From Ulvibacter litoralis (GTDB taxonomy: Bacteria; Bacteroidota; Bacteroidia; Flavobacteriales; Flavobacteriaceae), in the NCBI RefSeq assembly GCF_900102055.1, contig NZ_FNBA01000001.1, positions 645,085-709,084 on the forward strand: a DNA stretch of 64,000 nt. Reading direction: 5' to 3'. Position 1 is the stretch's first letter. Every line of letters starts with the position of its first letter. The translations under genes were made by a program, and so were the position numbers. The notes under the pieces are model-generated. The model made no database searches and was not told where the DNA came from. It saw nothing but the letters and a program-made list of their open reading frames with translations. Positions 51,926-60,489 of this stretch are shown here, one piece after another.

Positions 51926-54679
51926 TTAAAATCTAACATATACGTTTACGTAGTACGTAGTACCATATCCGTAAAAATATTTTGGTCCGAAAACTCTAGT
52001 ATCATTTGCTGTATCTTCAGAAAGTGTTCTGTAGTTTGCATTTCTACCTTGCTCAAAACCACCTGTTTTGTATTCTTGGTTAAATATATTGTTTATGGTT
52101 GCAAAAAATCCAACGTAGTAGTCGTTTACTTTCCAAGATTTACCCCCCACAACGTTTACCAACATATAGTCGTCAAACTTTTCTTGTTTTAGTAACTCTC
52201 TTGCAATTTCTGGGTCGTAATCGTTGAATGGAAGACCATCTGTATCTAAATAGAAGTTTTTAGTTCTATTTAAAGGCGACACATCTACATAGGCATTTGA
52301 AAAGAAGTTAGAAGTTGCTCCTACCCACCAGAAATCTGGATCTCTATATTCGAAACCAATTTGATACGCTTGTTGTGGACCCCCAGAAACTCTGTAGTTT
52401 TCTAAAGTTGCTTCACCGTAATCGATTAGTTCGTCTGTAAAATCTTCAGACGTTAAGTATAAGTTTGGATTGTTTTGGTAAGTGTTTTCACCATACGCAG
52501 CAGCAGCTTTCAATTTAATTGTTGGTGTTACTTGCGCTTCAATTCCTAATTCCGCTCCTATATTTTGTTTGTCGACACCCGTTAATACTTCTTGTACAAA
52601 AGCAGTTGTATTGTCTCCTTGACCAGAGATTCCGTCAGCATAGTAGAAAGAAATTTCGGAAGCATCTTGAATGCTTGTATAGTATCCTGTTAATCGTGCT
52701 TGAACGATTGGAGAACGGAAGATATAACTTGCATCAAAATTGGTGTTTTTCTCTTCAGTTAACCCCACAACTGTATTGTTATTTTGTCTAGAGTTAGAGA
52801 AAGTGTTACGAATGGTTGGCGCATCTGTAAAGTAAGCCGTATTCATTGTAAGTAAGTGTCTTCCTGTAAGCTTGTAAGTTAATCCACCTTTAAGACCGAA
52901 AGTTGTAAAGTTTAATTTTTCACTTTCCCCTTCAGAATTGTCTTCAAAACTTCCGTTTTTAAACAATCCATTTCTTTGGTAGCTTGTTTGTCCAGCTTCA
53001 GCAGCAACATAAAAATCTACCATGTTGTATTTAAATTGCCCTTGTGCAAAACCTCCTACTTCAGTACCATCAATTTCGTAATTGTATTTAATAATATCAT
53101 CTTCACCAACCACACGATCAGGATTGTTTAAATCAGGTTGTGCTTCAGATCCAGTATTAAAAGTATCAATATCTAAATACCCATTACCTCCTAATAAATC
53201 GATCATATTGGCGAAGTTATGAGAGTTTAAGCTTTTATAATTTAACGAAGCGTTTAAGGTAACATTCTCGTTAAGCTCAGATAAATAAATGGTGTTCACT
53301 GTAAACTGCTTATCATCTACTCTATCTTCATATAAATAGTATCTAGAAGTCCCTCCGTACAAAATATTTGTTTCGTATAAGTTGTTCCAATCTATTTGAC
53401 CGTCGTTTGTAACGTTGCTATAGGCATTATAAGCACCGCTTAAATCGGCTCCATTCGGATTTGCTAAAAAGTAACTTGGTAAGTATTGGTAATAGGTTGG
53501 ATCTGGATTTGGAACGTTGTCGTATCCTAAACGGCTGTTTCCTATTTTACCGAATTGATACGCTACGTTTGTATTTAAAGAGCTGTTTTCTGAAAGATCC
53601 CAATAGTGATTTAACATGATTACTGGCTCTTCAACTTCTTTGATTCTAGAGTTTCTTTTTTCTCCATCTTGTTCACCCCAATACGAGTTATAATTTACCC
53701 CTTTCAAGTCGGTAACCTCTTGTGTGTTTGGGGATGACTTCCCTCTTCTGTTTGGAGTATAAAAAGCTGTAAAGTTAAGGCTGTGCGCGTCGTTGATCTT
53801 TTTTTCAACAGAACCAAAAAATGAATTTGCATCGTATAAACTTCCTTCTCTAATACCTTCGTCACCAAAACGTCTAGAAATTAAAACCGAATATGCCCAA
53901 CCGTTTTCCATTAATCCGCTATTGTACGATCCCATGACACGTCCACGGTAGCTTCTATTTGAAGTTGCATACGAGATTCTTCCTCCTTGTCTGTATTGAG
54001 AAGCTCTCATAATCATATTGGTTGTACCTGCTAAGTCACCAAATGTATAGTCGTTAGCAGACAATCCCATTGAGAAAACCTGATTGCGTTGTACATCATT
54101 AAGACCTCCCCAGTTTCCCCATTGTGGTCTTCCGTCGTACAATTTATTCATTTTTACACCATTGATAAGCACTGCTCCATTTTCTGAATCGTATCCTCTT
54201 GGTCTAAAAAAGGTTGCGCTAAAATCATATGAGGCAGCTCTAAGAAATACATCTTTTGAAGCTGAAAGTAATCCAGAAACATTAAATGAGGTTCCTTCAT
54301 CTTCGTCTAATTCATTATCTGAAAGACTAATAATTCCAATTTGAGCTTCTAGGGCTGACAAATCTAGTTCTAATAAAATAGGGTCTAAATTAATCGTTGT
54401 TCCGTTTTGGATAGTAACAGGAATACGTTGTGTGATGTACCCTGATTTTGAAACCAATAACACCTGTTCTCCTTGTGGTAAATTAGCGCCAATAATGTTG
54501 AATAAACCTTCAGCGTTAGTGGCTGTATTAAAAATACTAGTTTGAATGCTTACATCCACATCTGGTATTACTTCACTGGAGTTTGTGTCCACTATCCTTC
54601 CTTTAACAATTGCATCTTGCGCAAAAAGCGAAACGCCTCCTAACAATGCTATGAAAAAAGTAAAAATGAATTTTCTCAT
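51926..54679 (-). CDS. TonB-dependent receptor with carboxypeptidase-like regulatory domain
   Basis: 917 residues. Signal peptide MRKFIFTFFIALLGGVSLFAQ, an N-terminal carboxypeptidase-D regulatory-like domain (about 24-100, KGRIVDTNSSEVIPDVDVSI), a plug domain (about 110-250), a 22-strand-type barrel, and the terminal Phe (YYVNVYVRF). It imports a ligand across the outer membrane with TonB energy. The partner lipoprotein DUF5689 gene follows, and a divergent secreted EEP nuclease gene lies 132 bp away, with the two -7 elements facing away from each other. No substrate can be named from sequence. Confidence 0.9.
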   Translation of the reverse strand: MRKFIFTFFIALLGGVSLFAQDAIVKGRIVDTNSSEVIPDVDVSIQTSIFNTATNAEGLFNIIGANLPQGEQVLLVSKSGYITQRIPVTIQNGTTINLDPILLELDLSALEAQIGIISLSDNELDEDEGTSFNVSGLLSASKDVFLRAASYDFSATFFRPRGYDSENGAVLINGVKMNKLYDGRPQWGNWGGLNDVQRNQVFSMGLSANDYTFGDLAGTTNMIMRASQYRQGGRISYATSNRSYRGRVMGSYNSGLMENGWAYSVLISRRFGDEGIREGSLYDANSFFGSVEKKINDAHSLNFTAFYTPNRRGKSSPNTQEVTDLKGVNYNSYWGEQDGEKRNSRIKEVEEPVIMLNHYWDLSENSSLNTNVAYQFGKIGNSRLGYDNVPNPDPTYYQYLPSYFLANPNGADLSGAYNAYSNVTNDGQIDWNNLYETNILYGGTSRYYLYEDRVDDKQFTVNTIYLSELNENVTLNASLNYKSLNSHNFANMIDLLGGNGYLDIDTFNTGSEAQPDLNNPDRVVGEDDIIKYNYEIDGTEVGGFAQGQFKYNMVDFYVAAEAGQTSYQRNGLFKNGSFEDNSEGESEKLNFTTFGLKGGLTYKLTGRHLLTMNTAYFTDAPTIRNTFSNSRQNNNTVVGLTEEKNTNFDASYIFRSPIVQARLTGYYTSIQDASEISFYYADGISGQGDNTTAFVQEVLTGVDKQNIGAELGIEAQVTPTIKLKAAAAYGENTYQNNPNLYLTSEDFTDELIDYGEATLENYRVSGGPQQAYQIGFEYRDPDFWWVGATSNFFSNAYVDVSPLNRTKNFYLDTDGLPFNDYDPEIARELLKQEKFDDYMLVNVVGGKSWKVNDYYVGFFATINNIFNQEYKTGGFEQGRNANYRTLSEDTANDTRVFGPKYFYGYGTTYYVNVYVRF

Positions 54680-54727
54680 TCTGTAATAAATTGTTTATTA
54701 GATTAAATAATTGTTATAAATGGGATG

Positions 54728-54735
54728 CAAAACTA
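54728..54735 (-). promoter_or_regulatory. -7 element of the TonB receptor/DUF5689 unit
   Basis: TAGTTTTG then CA on the minus strand, about 48 nt before the receptor ATG; matches TAnnTTTG. It lies 20 bp from the opposing element at 54756-54763. Confidence 0.45.
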
Positions 54736-54755
54736 CATTTTTTAAATGAATTACC

Positions 54756-54763
54756 TACTTTTG
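54756..54763 (+). promoter_or_regulatory. -7 element of the secreted EEP nuclease gene
   Basis: TACTTTTG on the plus strand, 48 nt before the ATG; matches TAnnTTTG, but no TTG at -33. Confidence 0.45.
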
Positions 54764-54811
54764 GCGCAACAATTGTAAGGTTGTTTACGTAAACTTAATA
54801 TACCAAAAGTA

Positions 54812-55870
54812 ATGAAGATAAATTATTGTTTCTTAACCCTTTTCACCCTTTCTTTTTTCATTTCTAGTGCCCAAAACAAGAAGAATTACAAGGTAAATAC
54901 CATTGCCTTTTACAACGTTGAGAACCTCTTCGATTTTGAGGACGACCCAATTACTTTTGATGACGATAGAACGCCAACAGGAAAAGATCATTGGACAGAA
55001 GAAATTTACAACGCAAAGCTAAAAAACATGGCAAAGGTGATTGCTGAAATTGGAAGTGACGTTACAGGAACTTCACCTGCAATTATAGGTGTTTGTGAAA
55101 CGGAGAACAGAAGAGTTCTTGAAGACTTAGTAAATCAAGAGCCTTTATTACAAAAAGATTACGGAATCATTCAATTTGACTCTCCTGACAGACGTGGTAT
55201 TGATGTTGCTCTTTTATATCAGAAAAAATTATTTACCCCTACAAATTATAAAGCGCATGAGCTTTTAATTTACGACAATAATGATGCAACAAAACGTATT
55301 TACACAAGAGATCAATTGTTGGTAAGTGGTATGTTAGACGGTGAAAAAATTCACGTTATTGTAAATCACTGGCCTTCTAGAAGTGGTGGAGAAGCTCGCA
55401 GTCGTCCTAAGCGTATTAAAGCAGCCAAACTAAACAAAAGGATTATTGACTCGTTGTTCACGGAAGATCCGTACGCCAAAATCATTACCATGGGCGATTT
55501 AAACGATGATCCCACAAGTCCAAGTGTAAAGGAAGTATTAAAAACCAAAACAGATCGTGATAAGTTAAAGCCTAAAGAACTATACAACCCTATGGAAGAA
55601 ATGTTCAAAAAAGGGTTGGGTACACTTGCATGGCGCGATAGCTGGAATATATTTGACCAAACGATTGTTTCTACCGAGCTAATGAAAAAAGACTATTCAT
55701 CATATCGTTTTTATAAAGCGGGTATTTACAATAAGTCTTACTTAGCAAACTCTAAAGGGCAATACAAAGGCTATCCTTACAGAAGCTTCGGAAACGGAGC
55801 ATTTACAGGAGGATATAGTGATCACTTTCCTGTATTCGTATATCTTATAAAAGAAGTTCCTTCAAAATAA
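54812..55870 (+). CDS. Secreted endonuclease/exonuclease/phosphatase-family protein
   Basis: 352 residues. Signal peptide MKINYCFLTLFTLSFFISSAQ, then the EEP fold: FYNVENLFDFEDDP, GVCETENRRVLEDL (Glu ligand), VNHWPSRSGGEA, MGDLNDDPTSPS and GGYSDHFPVFV with the Asp-His pair. It should hydrolyse phosphodiester or phosphate esters outside the cytoplasm. Its neighbour across the divergent promoter is a TonB receptor with a DUF5689 partner, which suggests a scavenging unit for phosphorus-containing ligands such as nucleic acid. A closely similar but signal-less paralogue is at 43071-44033. A perfect 14-bp terminator follows. Confidence 0.9.
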   Translation: MKINYCFLTLFTLSFFISSAQNKKNYKVNTIAFYNVENLFDFEDDPITFDDDRTPTGKDHWTEEIYNAKLKNMAKVIAEIGSDVTGTSPAIIGVCETENRRVLEDLVNQEPLLQKDYGIIQFDSPDRRGIDVALLYQKKLFTPTNYKAHELLIYDNNDATKRIYTRDQLLVSGMLDGEKIHVIVNHWPSRSGGEARSRPKRIKAAKLNKRIIDSLFTEDPYAKIITMGDLNDDPTSPSVKEVLKTKTDRDKLKPKELYNPMEEMFKKGLGTLAWRDSWNIFDQTIVSTELMKKDYSSYRFYKAGIYNKSYLANSKGQYKGYPYRSFGNGAFTGGYSDHFPVFVYLIKEVPSK

Positions 55871-55890
55871 ACATACATTTAAATTTAATA

Positions 55891-55922
55891 AAAAAAGGCA
55901 CGCTGTTTAGCGTGCCTTTTTT
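55891..55922. terminator. Bidirectional terminator after the secreted nuclease gene
   Basis: Perfect 14-bp stem AAAAAAGGCACGCT / AGCGTGCCTTTTTT with a GTTT loop, T-runs on both strands; also serves the small membrane-protein gene on the minus strand. Confidence 0.9.
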
Positions 55923-55942
55923 GTTTTCCGAAGTACGAAAAA

Positions 55943-56383
55943 TTAGAACCATTGGTTCCACGGAATTCTACTCAACAATAAAACTAAAGCTACGGTATAA
56001 AAGATAGCTAAGGTTTTAAACTTTGTTGCAGAAACCAATTTACTCTTATGTTTTGAATACCCCATTGTTATAAAAACCACTACTAAGATCATTACAAAGG
56101 GATGCTCTACTGCATTCAATCGTAATACGGAATCTTTCATCACAACTCCCATTCCGTTGTTTGTAATTGATTGTAACCCTAAAGGTGATACAAAAAATAA
56201 AACAAGACCAATTAACAATTGAATGTGCGTTACGATTAATCCAAATAATGAAATTCTAAAATCTTTAGGACCGTATTCTCTTTTCGAAAAATTCCCCATT
56301 AATGCATTAATGGTTGCTAATACTATGATTAGTACTACTAAATAAGCCCAATAGGAATGAATAAATTGTATTGTTGTGTACAT
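55943..56383 (-). CDS. Small four-helix membrane protein (cytochrome b-like annotation in relatives)
   Basis: 146 residues with four hydrophobic helices at about residues 13-31, 47-67, 91-108 and 121-139. Two His lie in or near helices 2 and 3 (VTHIQLLIG and VEHPFVMILV), which is why relatives are, from memory, sometimes annotated as cytochrome b; heme binding cannot be shown. It has its own -7 element (TACCTTTG) and is transcribed away from the EEP gene with a shared terminator. Function unknown. Confidence 0.75.
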   Translation of the reverse strand: MYTTIQFIHSYWAYLVVLIIVLATINALMGNFSKREYGPKDFRISLFGLIVTHIQLLIGLVLFFVSPLGLQSITNNGMGVVMKDSVLRLNAVEHPFVMILVVVFITMGYSKHKSKLVSATKFKTLAIFYTVALVLLLSRIPWNQWF

Positions 56384-56408
56384 ACTCTCTTTTTTAAGTT
56401 GACTTTTT

Positions 56409-56416
56409 CAAAGGTA
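56409..56416 (-). promoter_or_regulatory. -7 element of the small membrane-protein gene
   Basis: TACCTTTG on the minus strand, 25 nt before the ATG, directly after the terminator of the upstream receptor gene; no TTG at -33. Confidence 0.45.
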
Positions 56417-56425
56417 CATTAATTG

Positions 56426-56459
56426 CATAAAAAAACCGCCTGTTAAAAACAGGCGGTTT
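56426..56459 (-). terminator. Terminator of the 56484-59072 receptor gene
   Basis: Perfect 12-bp stem AAACCGCCTGTT (56433-56444) / AACAGGCGGTTT (56448-56459), 3-nt loop, T-run on the minus strand. Confidence 0.85.
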
Positions 56460-56483
56460 AAAATAAAGTATGTTAGCTATACC

Positions 56484-59072
56484 TTAGAAGTTGTACTTTA
56501 CACTTGCGTTATAAGTTCTTCCATTTTCAGTATAGTAACCAAAAGCATCTGTATTTTGTAATCCAATATAGTCAAATGCATTGTATAAGTTTCCTCTAAA
56601 AGTTAAGTCGTTTCCACCACCTAAGTTAAACTCATAAGACAAACCAAAGTCAGTAATTGAGTAAGGACTCAATTGACGTGGTTGGTAGTCAGATGCTGGA
56701 GTAGAAGGATCTGTAAACTCGTAGTGACCTGCACGGTAGTTAATGTTACCATCTACACTTAAAGCGCTTGTAATTCTTGCTTTAGCTCTAAGACCTGTAG
56801 TAAATTGTGGTGCAGAAGAAACTTTTACACCATTTCTATCAACACCTTCTTCTGATGAAATTAATTGATTGGTATCAACATTGTAAATATCTACACTAGA
56901 CTCTCCTTTATATACCCAGCTACCACCAGAAATATATGAAGTAAGCGTTAACCAATCTGTAGCTCTGTATGCAATATCAAATTCTGCACCAGAGTGATAT
57001 TGACGAATTCCTCTTTGTAGGATAGACATATCAAAATCATCAGTATCATCATCAGGAGTACCGTTGTCATTTGTATCTAAATTCGTGATTGTTCTGTTTG
57101 TCCAATCTGTAACGTATGCGTTAAAGTTAGCAGAAAAACGATTTATTTTGTAGTGGTATCCTGCTTCAAAAGAACGAATAATTTCATTATCAACTTCTGG
57201 GCTAATTAAATCAGCATTAGAACCGTTGAAAGCAAAAATGTTATCTAAGTAAGGTTGTCTTGAGTAGTATCCTCCGTTTAAGAAAATGGTACTTGACTCT
57301 TCAATTGTGTAAGAGATACCTCCTTTAAGGTTGTAACCACTTCTTGATACTTTTTCTGAAGTTTTGTTTTCAAATCTGTCTTCTCTTTGGTACGATTGAC
57401 TAGACACAGAACCTTGGAAAAATGTTGAGAAATTATCACTAGCGTACTCTAATTGTCCAAATCCACCAACATAGTTAATGTCTTCTGAATAGTCATAATT
57501 AATACGATCACCTTCATCAGCATAACTAGTAAGTGCTGCCCAAGGAGTAGCATCAAAAGTAGCAGTAACGATAGCATCGTCTGGTCTGTCGTTAGACCAT
57601 CCTGATAAACCGTAAAGATCTGTAACTTGTCTAAAATGATCTCCAGTATACATTCTACCATCTACACCCACATTAAACTTTAAGTTTTCAGTAATGTCAT
57701 GGTTAAAGTTAGATACAACACCATACCATTGGTGATTGTTTACAGAAGATCTTCTAATATACCCAGCCCCATTGTCTGCACCGTAGTCTCCACCAAGACC
57801 TACAATTGCATTATTAGCAGCAATTGCATCGTAATCAATTTGACCACCTAAAGGACCATCTCCGTCAGGATCTTCCGTTCTTTTTCTTCCGTTTCCTCTA
57901 TCTCCAGTTCCACCACCGCGGCCCCAAGATGCATATAATACAGTAGAAAGTTCAGATTTTTCACTCATTGTCCAGTCCCAGTTAAGGTTCATAACTGGCT
58001 TATGGTAGTAGTTTTGTCTTTCAGACTCGATACCATCTTCAGTATACCCCCAGTGTTGGTTATACTTAGGATCTGCTTCAATAATCTCTTTAGATTGAGA
58101 CCATTTTTGACCGTGTAATTGTGGTGCACCAGTTAACAAGAAGTTAAATGAGTGCTTTTCGTTTGGCTCATAACCTACAGCAAAGAAATAGTTTTGTCCT
58201 TGTCCGTAAGTACCTTTCGCCCATTTTCTATGTGCTTGCCAGTAATCTACAAGTGCAGAAAATGCCCATCCTTTTTCATTTTTACCAGTGTTATAAGCAA
58301 TAGTTCCTTTTGCGTAACTATCGTTCGCTCCTAAGAAACGTGCAAAACCACCTTCTTTTCTATCAGCAGCTTTCATTACAATGTTAGTTGTTCCACCAAC
58401 AGATGAAATCGCTAATTTAGAAGCTCCTAAACCTCTTTGCACTTGAATTGCATTTGCAATATCTGCGATACCTGCCCAGTTAGACCAATATACTTTACCA
58501 TCTTCCATTCCATTAATTGGCTGACCGTTTAATAAAACAGCAATGTTCGTTTGGTCAAATCCTCTTAAATAGAATTGTGAATCTCCAAATCCAGATTGTC
58601 CAGAAATGTGAACAGAAGGAGTGTTTTTTAACGCTTCTGTAATTTCAACGTTACCAACAACTCTATCTTGGATTTCAGCAGCTGAAATTGTAGATACTGC
58701 TACTGGTGTTCTTCTTCCTTCTGCAAGGTCAATTACACCTGTTCCAACAATAATAACTTCTCCTAAAGAATCTGCATCAGGAACAACAGAAATTGATCCT
58801 AAGTTTGCTTTTCCTCCAGATAATGTATAAGATACCTTTTTGTTTGTGTATCCTAAATAAGAAACTGTTACTGTTCCAGAATTAGAAGTAACATTTAATG
58901 TAAAATTACCATCCAAATCGGAAATTGCTCCGTTTGTGGTTCCCGTTTCAATCACATTAGCTCCAGACAATGGACCTCCCATATCGGAATCCATAATTAC
59001 ACCGGTAACTATACCTTGTGAAAAGGCAGTAAATCCGCCTAATAATAAAACTAATAGTAGTAGTTTTCTCAT
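56484..59072 (-). CDS. TonB-dependent receptor
   Basis: 862 residues. Signal peptide MRKLLLLVLLLGGFTAFSQ, carboxypeptidase-regulatory-like domain (about 20-95, TGVIMDSDMGGPLSGANVIET), plug domain with ITEALKNTPSVHISGQSGFG and LLNGQPINGMEDG (about 140-235), and a long barrel with RPYLDNIFAFNGS and other TonB receptor blocks; ends in Phe (ASVKYNF). No partner lipoprotein gene sits beside it, unlike the other receptor in the window. Substrate unknown. It has a TACATTTG -7 element and its own terminator, so is probably monocistronic. Confidence 0.92.
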   Translation of the reverse strand: MRKLLLLVLLLGGFTAFSQGIVTGVIMDSDMGGPLSGANVIETGTTNGAISDLDGNFTLNVTSNSGTVTVSYLGYTNKKVSYTLSGGKANLGSISVVPDADSLGEVIIVGTGVIDLAEGRRTPVAVSTISAAEIQDRVVGNVEITEALKNTPSVHISGQSGFGDSQFYLRGFDQTNIAVLLNGQPINGMEDGKVYWSNWAGIADIANAIQVQRGLGASKLAISSVGGTTNIVMKAADRKEGGFARFLGANDSYAKGTIAYNTGKNEKGWAFSALVDYWQAHRKWAKGTYGQGQNYFFAVGYEPNEKHSFNFLLTGAPQLHGQKWSQSKEIIEADPKYNQHWGYTEDGIESERQNYYHKPVMNLNWDWTMSEKSELSTVLYASWGRGGGTGDRGNGRKRTEDPDGDGPLGGQIDYDAIAANNAIVGLGGDYGADNGAGYIRRSSVNNHQWYGVVSNFNHDITENLKFNVGVDGRMYTGDHFRQVTDLYGLSGWSNDRPDDAIVTATFDATPWAALTSYADEGDRINYDYSEDINYVGGFGQLEYASDNFSTFFQGSVSSQSYQREDRFENKTSEKVSRSGYNLKGGISYTIEESSTIFLNGGYYSRQPYLDNIFAFNGSNADLISPEVDNEIIRSFEAGYHYKINRFSANFNAYVTDWTNRTITNLDTNDNGTPDDDTDDFDMSILQRGIRQYHSGAEFDIAYRATDWLTLTSYISGGSWVYKGESSVDIYNVDTNQLISSEEGVDRNGVKVSSAPQFTTGLRAKARITSALSVDGNINYRAGHYEFTDPSTPASDYQPRQLSPYSITDFGLSYEFNLGGGNDLTFRGNLYNAFDYIGLQNTDAFGYYTENGRTYNASVKYNF

Positions 59073-59103
59073 GAGTTGTTTATTTTGTTTTGTAAAATTT
59101 CAG

Positions 59104-59111
59104 CAAATGTA
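59104..59111 (-). promoter_or_regulatory. -7 element of the second TonB receptor gene
   Basis: TACATTTG on the minus strand, 31 nt before the ATG; matches TAnnTTTG. TTG at a suitable distance is not seen. Confidence 0.45.
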
Positions 59112-59244
59112 CATTGAAGTGTTCAAAAAACAGCGCTCCAATGTTAACAAAATGCTAATTTTTTTGTTTACACAAAATTAACAGGAAAAAACACCTTTAA
59201 CATTTTACGAATAGATAGTTATCAACAAATTGATTAACAGGGGG

Positions 59245-60468
59245 TTAATAAGAAATGCAGTCTAGCTGCTCTTTTAAAGGAGCTATAAATTCAAAATAAT
59301 CCTCTTGATATTCTTTCGCAAGTGGTTTTGATAATGGTAAATCTTCCTTAAAAGGATCTACTTGTTTTCCATTTTTCCAAAAGCGGTAGCAAACATGAGG
59401 TCCTCCGGTATTACCAGTCATTCCTACCCAACCAATAACATCTCCTTGTTTTACATACTGTCCCACAGAAACATTTCTACTCTTCATATGTAAGTATTGT
59501 GTATCATAGGTTCCGTTATGTCTAATTTTCACATAATTACCATTGCCACCTTTTCTTTCCGACTTTGAAACAACTCCATCGGCCGTGGCTAAAATTGGAG
59601 TTCCAATCGGTGCTGCAAAATCGGTTCCTTTGTGAGGACGAAGTTTATAACCGTAGTATTTAATACGACGATTTAAATTGTAACGAGACGAAATACGACT
59701 AAACTTTACAGGAGCCTTCAAAAAAGCTCTTCTTAAATTATCTGCATGCTCATCATAGTAATCTGCAAACGCATTAAGTGTATCGATTTTATAGTTAAAG
59801 GAGTACAATGCTTTTCCTCTATGCTGAAAGTATGCCGCCTTTATTTCATCTAATCCAGCAGGGATGGTATCATTTATATACCTTTCAGTATACACCACCT
59901 TAAAGCGATCGCCTTCCTGAAGGTGAAAAAAGTTAACTGTCCAAGCATATATTTTTGCCAACTCGTCGGTCATATTTGCGCTCAGATTTTTTTCATCCAT
60001 CGTTTGAGACAATGAACTTGTAATAATTCCTGAAGCTTCTTTCAGTTTGTATGAAATTGGTTTCTGACTTGTATAGCAGTTGAGTGTGTCTCGTAAATCG
60101 ACAACGGCGTAATCTACTTTGTTCTTTTCGTAAATAAAAACTTGAGTTGTATTTACCGAATCTTTAGAATTTAGCAATACATACGGTTTCCCTACTACAA
60201 TTTTTCGAACATCAAAACTGTCTCTAAATTTACTAGCAACTTCTAAAATTTTTTGATTTGGCACTCCATAGGAGTCTAAAATATCACCAAAAGTATCACC
60301 CGATCGAATCGTATCTCTAACGACATTAAAATCGTTTAATGCGTATCCGTATTCTTTAACAATAATGGGTTCTATTTCAATACTTTCAGTTGTGGTGTCG
60401 TCTTTAATATCATCCGTACAAGCAATAAAAGTGCATAATAGGGGGAGGAGAAATTTTACTATTTTCAA
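59245..60468 (-). CDS. M23-family peptidoglycan endopeptidase lipoprotein
   Basis: 407 residues. Lipobox TFIAC (Cys17). An N-terminal LysM/OapA-like region (about 50-100, IRSGDTFGDILDSYGVPNQKIL) and a C-terminal LytM (M23) domain. Metal/catalytic residues: His279 and Asp283 (RPHKGTDFAAP), His327 (QYLHMKS) and His358 in GGPHVCYRF. The classical H-x-H of LytM is H-V-C here, so the third metal ligand is expected to be Cys360. It should cleave peptide cross-links in the periplasm. It follows the tryptophan dioxygenase gene by 21 bp on the same strand, an unexpected pairing. Confidence 0.9.
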   Translation of the reverse strand: MKIVKFLLPLLCTFIACTDDIKDDTTTESIEIEPIIVKEYGYALNDFNVVRDTIRSGDTFGDILDSYGVPNQKILEVASKFRDSFDVRKIVVGKPYVLLNSKDSVNTTQVFIYEKNKVDYAVVDLRDTLNCYTSQKPISYKLKEASGIITSSLSQTMDEKNLSANMTDELAKIYAWTVNFFHLQEGDRFKVVYTERYINDTIPAGLDEIKAAYFQHRGKALYSFNYKIDTLNAFADYYDEHADNLRRAFLKAPVKFSRISSRYNLNRRIKYYGYKLRPHKGTDFAAPIGTPILATADGVVSKSERKGGNGNYVKIRHNGTYDTQYLHMKSRNVSVGQYVKQGDVIGWVGMTGNTGGPHVCYRFWKNGKQVDPFKEDLPLSKPLAKEYQEDYFEFIAPLKEQLDCISY

Positions 60469-60489
60469 TTTACTTTTTCTTTTTTTACG

